Assembly (NCBI GenBank): GCA_024642185.1
Contig: JAHEBR010000013.1
Span: forward strand, 1-15,224
Direction of reading: 5' to 3'
Length of the DNA stretch: 15,224 bases
DNA from: Marivivens sp.
Lineage (GTDB): Bacteria > Pseudomonadota > Alphaproteobacteria > Rhodobacterales > Rhodobacteraceae
The translations under genes and the position numbers were made by a program. The notes under the pieces were generated by a model. It was given only the letters and a program-made list of their open reading frames with translations, was not told the origin of the DNA and made no database searches. Of this stretch, positions 7,986 to 15,224 are shown one piece after another (positions within the stretch are counted from its first letter, which is position 1; the number at the start of each line of letters is the position of its first letter).

Positions 7986-8954
7986 TCAGACCTTGATGTT
8001 GACGAGCGTGCGCATGACGAAGACGTTGACCGCAAGGAAGGCGGCCACGACAAGACACGCAGGGATGAAGACAGCGGTTTCCTTGACCTCGTCATAATAA
8101 TTCGGCTGGATCACGTTGATCCCGACGAGCGCCAGAAGCGGGAAGACCGACAGGAACATCCCCGACCATTTGGCCTCGGCGGTGATCGCCTTGACCCTGC
8201 GGAACAGCTTAAATCGTGCGCGGATAACCTTGGACAAGCCATCGAGGATCTCGGCCAAGTTACCGCCCGATTGCTGTTGGATCGTCACGGCCACGGCGAG
8301 AAAGCGCAAATCCTGCATATCCATCCGCTCGGCCATGGCCTTGAGGCTTTCGCCCATGTCGCGGCCATAGGCGGCTTCGTCCGAAATGACACCCATTTCC
8401 GAACCGAGCGGATCGGCAACCTCTTTCGACACGATGCCGACAGCCGAAGAGAAGGGGTGGCCAACGCGCAGCGAGCGCACCATCAGCTCGACCGCATCCG
8501 GCAGCTGTTCTTCGATCATCGAGGTGCGCTTCTTGGCCTTGTTGTTGATCCAGATATAGACACCGCCGATACCCATCGCGAGCGCCACGCCTACGCGGAT
8601 CGGGGCCGCAGTCCCGGTGCCGACAGTCAGGCCGATGAAGGCCACAAACGAGAGGCCGATCATGATCATGATAATCTGCGGCGGGGTGAAGGCGATATTG
8701 GCCTTCTGCGCCTTGGACGCCAGGATCGAATAAAGCGGGATCGACTGCGACTTGAGGTGCTGGGTCATCTCCTTGCGGAGTTGTTCGAGCACCTGCTCGC
8801 GACCGGCGCCCTTTTCCAAGAGGTCGAGGCGGCGGTTGACCTTGTTGTTGAGGCTGATCGATTTGCCAAAAACGGTGAGGTAGAGGCCTTCGACCAGCAC
8901 CAGAACGGCGATGAAGATCAGGCCATAGATGATCGGTTCAGCCGAGATAGTCAT
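7986..8954 (-). CDS. tadB: Tad inner-membrane platform protein TadB
   Basis: A 322-residue type II secretion F-domain protein, the partner of TadC. A hydrophobic N-terminal segment (about 9-29) is followed by a soluble region, two membrane segments near 93-112 and 119-137, the F domain at about 152-260 (LMVRSLRVGHPFSSAV, then IQQQSGGNLAEILDGL at 225-240), and two C-terminal membrane segments near 265-283 and 294-316. The ATG at 8954 is 6 bp from the cpaF stop, and the GGAG Shine-Dalgarno lies within the last codons of cpaF. Confidence 0.94.
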   Translation of the reverse strand: MTISAEPIIYGLIFIAVLVLVEGLYLTVFGKSISLNNKVNRRLDLLEKGAGREQVLEQLRKEMTQHLKSQSIPLYSILASKAQKANIAFTPPQIIMIMIGLSFVAFIGLTVGTGTAAPIRVGVALAMGIGGVYIWINNKAKKRTSMIEEQLPDAVELMVRSLRVGHPFSSAVGIVSKEVADPLGSEMGVISDEAAYGRDMGESLKAMAERMDMQDLRFLAVAVTIQQQSGGNLAEILDGLSKVIRARFKLFRRVKAITAEAKWSGMFLSVFPLLALVGINVIQPNYYDEVKETAVFIPACLVVAAFLAVNVFVMRTLVNIKV

Positions 8955-8960
8955 GGCTCG

Positions 8961-10406
<1,446 letters not shown>

Positions 10407-10415
10407 AGGCTTGCC

Positions 10416-11672
10416 TTACCCCTTCTTGGACAGCTTGGTGTCCGAAACGTTTACGTCGTGAACCGATTGCGCCAGCTTTTGGAATTCCTTGCGCAGCGGG
10501 TTTTTCGGCGCGCCCTCTGCCAACGGCACACCGTGATCGGCCTGTTGCGCGACTTGGCGCGTGCCATCGGGCAACTGGACCTCGATCGAAATCCCCAAGG
10601 AATCCGCAAGCCGTTTGACCCGGCTCTTGCCGCTCAGGTCTGTGAATTTCGGGGCGCGGTTGAGGATAAAGCGCAGCTTGTTGAACGGAAGGTCTTCAGC
10701 CTGCATCGCGCGCTTGAGGCGCAGCGTGTTCTGGGCCGACCGCATATCGAGCTCCAAGACCGCGAAATAGACGTGCGCGGCCTCAAGAACGGCCTGCGAC
10801 CACTCGATCATGATCTTGGGCATATCAATGACGACATAATCAAAATTGGTGCGGGCAAGCTCGATGAGATTGGCAATGTCTCTCGGGCCGACGATATCCA
10901 TGGGGATCAGGTCGGTCGGTGCGGTCAAGACATGGAGCTTGTCCTGGAAGGACTGAAGCGCCTGCATGAAGATGTCGCTGTCGATCGATTCTGCATCGGT
11001 GAGCATCTCAAGCACGGCCTCGCGGCGGGGAAGGTCGAGATAGGTCGATGCGCTCCCGAACTGGAAATCGAAATCAAGCAGGGCAACGCGCGGCGGGTTG
11101 GCCTTGTCGATATTGGCAAGCTCCCAGGCCAGATTGACGGCAAAGGTCGTCGACCCTACTCCGCCAGCCATACCGTGCACAGGGATGACAACGCCGCTGC
11201 GGTCGTCGGTAGCCTTGAGTTTGGTCGGCCGTTCCTTGTCCTCGACAGGCGCCGGCGCAACAGGGGGGGCCATGGCGCGATCAATCGCCAGCTTCAGCTC
11301 GCCTTCCGGAAGCGGATAGGGGACAAACTCGTCTCCGCCGTCGCGCAAAAGCTGGTGAAGCGAGGTTGGGCTCACGTCTTCGGTGATCAATATCACCTTG
11401 ATATCTTTGCGTTTTGCGGAAGAAATGACTCGTTGGACCTTGGCAAGATTGCCCTCATCCTCAGAGTCGATCGCGATCGCAATGAATGACAGGCCATCGG
11501 CGTCGGGTTGGCCGAGAAAGATCTCGGCGTCTTCGAAGCTCAGGTCACCCCAACGCTCGCCAAGCGCGTCTTCCATGTCCTCGATCAGAAGATCGAAATT
11601 CTGAACATCTCGACTTACCGTACAAGCGGTGATCGGTTGAGGTTCGGTTTGCATCTTTGCCGTACTCGTCAT
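10416..11672 (-). CDS. cpaE: Tad locus ParA/MinD-like protein CpaE (TadZ)
   Basis: A 418-residue protein thought to place the Tad machine at its cellular site. Residues about 60-135 form a receiver-like (atypical response-regulator) N-terminal domain, followed by a Pro/Ala linker and a ParA/MinD-type ATPase domain from about 160. The Walker A region reads AGGVGSTT at 169-176, lacking both the signature lysine and the usual P-loop lysine. Downstream are LLDFD at 198-202 and VIDMP at 281-285. Atypical Walker motifs are known in TadZ/CpaE proteins. I chose ATG 11672 (MTSTAKMQTEP) because the usual conserved TVSRDVQNFDLLIEDME segment follows closely. The in-frame GTG at 11732 would add 20 unlikely residues, and ATG 11654 is an alternative six codons in. 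This is the first gene of the second Tad unit, downstream of an intrinsic terminator. Confidence 0.94.
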   Translation of the reverse strand: MTSTAKMQTEPQPITACTVSRDVQNFDLLIEDMEDALGERWGDLSFEDAEIFLGQPDADGLSFIAIAIDSEDEGNLAKVQRVISSAKRKDIKVILITEDVSPTSLHQLLRDGGDEFVPYPLPEGELKLAIDRAMAPPVAPAPVEDKERPTKLKATDDRSGVVIPVHGMAGGVGSTTFAVNLAWELANIDKANPPRVALLDFDFQFGSASTYLDLPRREAVLEMLTDAESIDSDIFMQALQSFQDKLHVLTAPTDLIPMDIVGPRDIANLIELARTNFDYVVIDMPKIMIEWSQAVLEAAHVYFAVLELDMRSAQNTLRLKRAMQAEDLPFNKLRFILNRAPKFTDLSGKSRVKRLADSLGISIEVQLPDGTRQVAQQADHGVPLAEGAPKNPLRKEFQKLAQSVHDVNVSDTKLSKKG

Positions 11673-11840
11673 TGCCCTTAGTCCCGTTTCAAGGTGCCCA
11701 CCGGCTCCGGCCACAATTACCGCGAGCCACACCCATGCCCGGATTCGCCCGGGCGCGGTTCATTCCACTGGATGAAGTTCGTCGAGAAACGTGACCAGAT
11801 TTGGGCCAAAAACATCCAATTGTGCGGAATTGAACGACGA
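11673..11840 (-). promoter_or_regulatory. Probable promoter and leader region of the cpaE-to-cpaA unit
   Basis: With a terminator just upstream, the cpaE operon should start transcription here. The region holds a perfect six-base inverted repeat, GCCCGG (11737-11742) / CCGGGC (11749-11754), around a six-base loop, which would form a hairpin in the leader RNA. No convincing -35/-10 pair stood out by eye, and no CtrA-type TTAA-N7-TTAA site was seen. I see no gene in this stretch. Confidence 0.4.
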
Positions 11841-11841
11841 T

Positions 11842-11874
11842 CAAAGAAAATGGGCGCCAGTGTTGACGCCCATT
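11842..11874 (-). terminator. Intrinsic terminator after the OmpA lipoprotein gene
   Basis: On the minus strand an eight-base perfect stem AATGGGCG / CGCCCATT (11874-11867 with 11856-11849) closes a ten-base loop. It is followed by TTCTTTGA, so the RNA ends in a U-rich run. The hairpin begins 29 bp past the OmpA gene stop and lies about 170 bp before the cpaE start. It would end the cpaB-cpaC-ompA transcript and separate it from cpaE. Confidence 0.75.
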
Positions 11875-11902
11875 GCCTGAAATCTGGAGATAATTTGTCG
11901 GA

Positions 11903-12571
11903 CTAGTTCTCGGTCGAGAAATCTGCGCCCGAGTTTCCTTCGAGGGTCGATCGCGGAGCCGCGCTGGCGATGTACTCGCGGAAGACAATCTCGGCATACT
12001 TGCCATTCATGACCAGCGCATTGGTTTCGACAAAACCAGAAACCTCTGTCACGGTCCGTCTGTTCGCACGCTCGCGGCCTTCGGAGACAATGAGCGGCTG
12101 CGCTTCGCCGTAGGATACGGCCGCGGCGAGGCGCGAACGGTCGATGCCCTGCGAAATCAGGTAATCCACCGCGGCATCGGCCCGGCGCTGGCCCAGCGAC
12201 ATATTATAGGCGTTTGAGCCAACCAGATCGGTATGGCCGTAAACCTTGAACGACACTTCGGGGAACTGTCTGATGAAATCCGCCTGAGCGCGAAGGACAT
12301 TGCGGGCCTCTTCATCAAGGAGCGCCGAGTTGAATTCAAAGTTGATCGTCGTCGGCACTTCGGCCGAGAACCGGCGATTAAGGCCGATGGCATAGTCCCG
12401 CTGGCCGGTCTGGATCAGCGTGTTATTCATCGTGGCATTGCCAAAGTCGCTCGACGTAACCGCCGATCCGGCTTCCATAAAGACCGACTTGAAAGCGTGG
12501 TTGCTTGCCGGTTGACAGGCGGCGAGAGCCAGAAGGGCGGCCGCTGACGTTGTTGCGAGGCGCAGGTTCAT
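11903..12571 (-). CDS. OmpA-domain lipoprotein of the Tad locus
   Basis: A 222-residue predicted lipoprotein with signal ending in LAAC (C19) and a C-terminal OmpA/MotB-like peptidoglycan-binding domain at about 75-178. The domain shows YGHTD at 111-115, RRADAAVDYL at 129-138 and ERANRR at 167-172. D115 and R130 sit fifteen residues apart, matching the Asp and Arg that bind diaminopimelate in OmpA family members. It occupies the place where CpaD/RcpB is found in other Tad loci, between the secretin gene and cpaE, and may anchor the secretin to peptidoglycan (inference). ATG 12571 follows AAGGGAGAGAG and starts a proper lipoprotein signal. The frame is open for 66 further codons upstream, to an in-frame start at 12769 inside cpaC, but that N-terminus has no signal and is rejected. 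The start is 13 bp from the cpaC stop. Confidence 0.92.
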   Translation of the reverse strand: MNLRLATTSAAALLALAACQPASNHAFKSVFMEAGSAVTSSDFGNATMNNTLIQTGQRDYAIGLNRRFSAEVPTTINFEFNSALLDEEARNVLRAQADFIRQFPEVSFKVYGHTDLVGSNAYNMSLGQRRADAAVDYLISQGIDRSRLAAAVSYGEAQPLIVSEGRERANRRTVTEVSGFVETNALVMNGKYAEIVFREYIASAAPRSTLEGNSGADFSTEN

Positions 12572-12584
12572 CAGTCTCTCTCCC

Positions 12585-14015
12585 TTACTGGTCCAGGACG
12601 TAGCCATAGGAGCCACTGAAATCTTGCCGTGCGACTTCGCCCGCACCGCCTTCTTTCGGGGCCGAGGTGCTGCCGGTAACGTGGCCGAAGAGGAACAATC
12701 CTGCTTCTGATGGCGGTTGCACCCGATCAGTCGGCAGAGCGAGCGCTTCGCCGCGGGTCGGGCTGACAAGGTGCGGTGTGACGATGATCACGAGCTCGGT
12801 CTGCTGGCGGGCATATTCGGCGCTGCGGAACAGCGCGCCCAGAACCGGGATGTCGCCAAGCCACGGAACCTGGCCGTTGAGGTCGCGGAAGTCGTCCGAC
12901 AGAAGGCCGGCGATGGCAAAGCTCTCGCCATCTCGCATCTCGACCGTTGTCGAGGTCTGGCGCTTGCGGAAGGCATCGACCGTAAAGCCGCCCTGGCTAA
13001 AGCCGTTGGCCGGGTCGATCGAAGATACCGAAGCTTCAAGTTCAAGGTTGATGATATCGCCATCCACCACGCGCGGCACGAAATTGAGCTGAACGCCGAA
13101 AGGCTTGTATTCAACAGTAACCTTGCCGTCTTCCTGGCTAACCGGGACGGGATATTCGCCACCGGCGAGGAACTTGGCCTCTTGCCCGGAAAGGGCCACG
13201 AGGTTGGGTTCGGCCAGCGTGCGGACCATACCGCGCGATTCCAGCGCTTCGAGCAGAATGCCAACCTCAAGCCCGCCGGCGTTGAAGCCAAAAAGCATGG
13301 CGGCATTGTTGTCGGCCGTGCTTGGCGAGATTGCGTTTAGGGCGTTGACAATGGCCCCGGTCGTGCTGGTGCTGTTCGTGCCGCCTGAAAGGCCCAGATT
13401 GCCGCCTAGCGTTGAGCCCTGGATGGCAAGCGAACTGGAGAGCGATTTCGATACCGAACGCTGCATTTCCGCAAAGCGAACCTTGAGCATAACCTGTTGG
13501 GTGCCGCCCACGCTCATCAGATTGGAGACGCGATCCGGCGCATAGCGCTGCGCAAGGTCCATCGCGCGGTCGAGTTTGGCGGCGGAGCTGACAGTGCCGG
13601 AGAGGACGATACCGTCGTTTGCAGTCCGGACCTCGATTTGCTCGCCCGGCAGGATCTGCTGCAGGCGCTCTTTGAATTCCGCGATATCGGGGGCGACGTG
13701 CACTTCGACGTTGCTGATCAGGCGACCATCACCGCCGAGAAGCGTCAGGGTGGTGCGCCCGGGCGCTTTTCCCAGCACATAAATCGTCCGGTCAGAGAGC
13801 GATGAGATATCCGCGATGCTCGGGTTGGCGATCGAAAGTTCCGTGAAGGGAACATCGCTTTCAACAACCACCGCTCGGTTCATCGGAACCTCGAGCGCAC
13901 TTTGCGTTGCGCCCTGCATGACCTGAAGTGTTTCTGCCGAAAGCATGGCCGGCGCAGGCGCAAGCGCCAGAGTCAGACCCGTAAGGGTCGCCTTGAGAAT
14001 ACTCTTATATTTCAT
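12585..14015 (-). CDS. cpaC: Tad outer-membrane secretin CpaC/RcpA
   Basis: A 476-residue secretin that forms the outer-membrane channel for the Flp pilus. The signal peptide covers residues 1-27 (cleavage probably after MLSA). A pilus-assembly N-domain lies at about 30-105 and a BON-like domain at about 110-170. A Gly/Ser/Thr/Asn-rich stretch (192-225) precedes the secretin fold at about 250-418, which ends in the signature VPWLGDIPVLGALFRS at 383-398 and QTELVIIVTPHLVSP at 405-419. ATG 14015 follows GGAGAGGCAGG. An in-frame GTG at 14036 would put seven residues before the signal and is less likely. It lies 182 bp downstream of cpaB with a structured leader between them, so it may be expressed partly on its own. 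Confidence 0.96.
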   Translation of the reverse strand: MKYKSILKATLTGLTLALAPAPAMLSAETLQVMQGATQSALEVPMNRAVVVESDVPFTELSIANPSIADISSLSDRTIYVLGKAPGRTTLTLLGGDGRLISNVEVHVAPDIAEFKERLQQILPGEQIEVRTANDGIVLSGTVSSAAKLDRAMDLAQRYAPDRVSNLMSVGGTQQVMLKVRFAEMQRSVSKSLSSSLAIQGSTLGGNLGLSGGTNSTSTTGAIVNALNAISPSTADNNAAMLFGFNAGGLEVGILLEALESRGMVRTLAEPNLVALSGQEAKFLAGGEYPVPVSQEDGKVTVEYKPFGVQLNFVPRVVDGDIINLELEASVSSIDPANGFSQGGFTVDAFRKRQTSTTVEMRDGESFAIAGLLSDDFRDLNGQVPWLGDIPVLGALFRSAEYARQQTELVIIVTPHLVSPTRGEALALPTDRVQPPSEAGLFLFGHVTGSTSAPKEGGAGEVARQDFSGSYGYVLDQ

Positions 14016-14197
14016 GTGACCTGCCTCTCCGATCACGCCTCATTGCAGACTTTTTCGTCTGTCATTTGCGACAGACTGCGCTGAAACGGCATTTTTTGCA
14101 AGAATCAATGCGTTGGCGACTGCGCTTTATGTGGATAAGTCGCAACACATTGCGGCAGGATTGTGCCGGCGAGCAAAACTAGGGGCAGATATAGCGG
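14016..14197 (-). promoter_or_regulatory. Intergenic leader of cpaC with overlapping hairpins and a DnaA-box-like site
   Basis: This 182-bp gap is long for the operon. GTCTGTC (14057-14063) and GACAGAC (14070-14076) form a perfect seven-base stem with a six-base loop. GTCTG within it can instead pair with CAGAC (14046-14050), so two hairpins are mutually exclusive. On the minus strand a nine-base match to the DnaA box TTATCCACA lies at 14138-14130, enclosed by an inverted repeat GCGACT (14116-14121) / AGTCGC (14138-14143). A direct repeat GACTGCGCT occurs at 14074-14082 and 14118-14126. No clear promoter or gene is visible. A regulatory role is inference. Confidence 0.4.
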
Positions 14198-15061
14198 TTA
14201 GTCGGGGCAGGGAATCTCGATTTCGACAACCTCAGCACCCCGGCGCGTTTTGATCGAACAGACCTTTTCTTCGGCGGGGGCTTCCGGTGCTATCACCGGT
14301 GCTGTCTCTGAAATGCCGAGAAGCGTGCGCTGGTTAACATCCTCTACCGACGCAGAGCTGGTGTCATTGATTCCGACCAGCGACAACGAAAGCGATCCGC
14401 TGCTCTGGGCCTGCGCTAGCGATGCGACCTGCTGCGGCGTCACTTCGACCGTGACGGTCCGCGCGACAAGAGCCGTGCTGATGCTGCTGTCAGCCGTCTG
14501 ATCGACCGCGATGATCTTGATCGTGCTTTCAATGAGTTTGGTCACCTGGATCGATGCGCCGGTTAGATTGCCCGTCTGGCCCGTCCAGTAGACATCAACC
14601 CGATCCCCCGGACGCAAGAAGCCGGAAACACCCGAAGTCACATCGACGCGGATCGCAAAAGCGCGCATTCCTTGGGACAGGCGGGTGGTGATCCCCGCCT
14701 CGCCGCCCGGTTCTGTCACCTTGATCGCCATAACCGGCTCGTTGATTTCCATCTGGCGGAGAACGAGGCGGCGTTCTTTTCCGCCATCGGGGAAGAGCTC
14801 TTCTTCGGCGAGGAATACTCCGGCCGGAAGCGCGCCTTCTACATAGGGAATGATTTTCACATCTTCGCGCGTCAGAACCTCGCCGTAGCCGATCTCTCGA
14901 GCCATGGCGAAAACATCAACCGTTGGGATAATGCGTGAAGCAGCGGCTCGCTCTTGTTCAAGCGCGACCGATTGCTGATCAAAATAGCCTTTGACCATAT
15001 AGACGGCGAAACCTGCCAGTCCGAGACCTATGATCAGCACCAGGCCGAATACGGCTCGCAT
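14198..15061 (-). CDS. cpaB: Tad pilus assembly protein CpaB/RcpC
   Basis: A 287-residue inner-membrane-anchored periplasmic protein that associates with the secretin. One N-terminal membrane segment (residues 4-23) is followed by a SAF-like domain at about 44-110 and the RcpC/CpaB domain at about 130-235 (FAIRVDVTSGVSGFLRPGDRVDVYW at 135-159, in two adjacent conserved blocks). The C-terminus has two cysteines, C268 and C285, in CSIKTRRG...IPCPD, which could form a disulfide in the periplasm. ATG 15061 follows GAGGAAGAG at good distance. It is the first Tad gene seen in this window, and the flp pilin gene is not between it and the edge. Confidence 0.95.
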   Translation of the reverse strand: MRAVFGLVLIIGLGLAGFAVYMVKGYFDQQSVALEQERAAASRIIPTVDVFAMAREIGYGEVLTREDVKIIPYVEGALPAGVFLAEEELFPDGGKERRLVLRQMEINEPVMAIKVTEPGGEAGITTRLSQGMRAFAIRVDVTSGVSGFLRPGDRVDVYWTGQTGNLTGASIQVTKLIESTIKIIAVDQTADSSISTALVARTVTVEVTPQQVASLAQAQSSGSLSLSLVGINDTSSASVEDVNQRTLLGISETAPVIAPEAPAEEKVCSIKTRRGAEVVEIEIPCPD

Positions 15062-15224
15062 TGCTCTTCCTCACTGTCGGCCCCGACGTTTGGGGCTTTG
15101 CGCCGTTATGCGACGCTTTGAACTCATTGCGGCGATAATTCATACCGCCGATAACTCATCAGACATTTCTGCCCGAAGTCCCGCCAATATTGGCAACATC
15201 CCTAGGGGGTCGTCAATGCGTGGT
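15062..15224. promoter_or_regulatory. Region upstream of cpaB with a 16-bp-period repeat; may be a divergent promoter region
   Basis: No complete gene lies here. AACTCAT (15121-15127), AATTCAT (15137-15143) and AACTCAT (15153-15159) are spaced exactly 16 bp apart, the last two within longer units GGCGATAATTCAT and GCCGATAACTCAT. A 12-base perfect palindrome GCCAATATTGGC is at 15183-15194. On the plus strand TTGCGG (15127-15132), 17 bases, then GATAAC (15150-15155) is a fair sigma70-like pair. An AGGGGG (15204-15209) stands six bases before an ATG at 15216 near the window edge. The cpaB operon promoter should also be here or further right, but I could not call one on the minus strand. Confidence 0.4.

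Noticed and set aside
11673..11732. GTG 11732 as the start of cpaE
   Set aside because: It would add 20 residues reaching back over the leader hairpin. ATG 11672 gives the expected short N-terminus before the conserved block.
11694..11906. Plus-strand 70-codon frame across the ompA-cpaE gap
   Set aside because: It covers the terminator and leader hairpin, has no Shine-Dalgarno, and its product shows no recognisable feature.
12572..12769. Start at 12769 for the OmpA lipoprotein
   Set aside because: The extension lies inside cpaC and is rich in Arg/Lys/Ala with no signal. ATG 12571 has a good Shine-Dalgarno and a proper lipobox 19 residues in.
14045..14076. Intrinsic terminator between cpaB and cpaC
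   Set aside because: The stems are perfect, but on the minus strand the stronger hairpin is followed by GAAAAAG, not a U-tract.
15140..15223. Minus-strand open frame of 27 codons entering from the right edge and ending at TGA (15142-15140), as the tail of an upstream gene
   Set aside because: It uses several codons rare in this genome type (CTA, ATA, TTA, GTA) and covers the repeat and palindromes. It is too short to judge and may be chance, though sequence beyond the edge could revive it.

Overview
This window is from a GC-rich alphaproteobacterium, most likely a member of the Rhodobacterales (Roseobacter/Rhodobacter group). The basis is protein-level resemblance, the Tad gene order with an OmpA-type lipoprotein between the secretin and CpaE, and a GC-rich intergenic repeat of a kind I recall from this order. 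This is inference; no database was searched.

Layout from left to right. (1) Positions 1-1911, minus strand: the N-terminal 637 codons of an HrpB-type DEFH-box ATP-dependent helicase, cut by the window edge. (2) 1912-2003: a spacer holding a GC-rich repeat-like element. (3) 2004-3314, minus: an AAA+ ATPase with a winged-helix-like N-terminus. (4) 3425-5050, plus: an unnamed polytopic membrane protein with a GT-C-like first loop, divergent from the ATPase. Its stop codon shares a CTAG with the stop of the convergent prepilin peptidase gene. (5) 5047-15061, minus: ten genes of a Tad/Flp (type IVb) pilus assembly locus.

In transcription order (right to left) the Tad genes are cpaB (rcpC), cpaC (rcpA secretin), an OmpA-domain lipoprotein, cpaE (tadZ), cpaF (tadA ATPase), tadB, tadC, tadD, a second TPR lipoprotein and cpaA (tadV prepilin peptidase). 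An intrinsic terminator after the OmpA gene splits the locus into two likely units. cpaB-cpaC-ompA encode the outer-membrane and periplasmic part. cpaE to cpaA encode the cytoplasmic motor, inner-membrane platform, pilotin-like lipoproteins and prepilin processing. Gaps in the second unit are 25 bp or less, and several Shine-Dalgarno sequences overlap the stop codon of the gene before.

Together these proteins would process Flp prepilin (CpaA), position the machine (CpaE), power it (CpaF), assemble the fibre on the inner-membrane platform (TadB/TadC) and export it through a secretin channel (CpaC with CpaB, TadD and the OmpA lipoprotein). No flp pilin gene and no tadE/F/G minor pilin gene lies in the window.

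Nothing here is a clearly new system. The points most worth a second look are the wHTH-AAA+ ATPase and GT-C-like membrane protein pair beside the Tad locus, the structured leader and DnaA-box-like site between cpaB and cpaC, and a 16-bp-period repeat upstream of cpaB.
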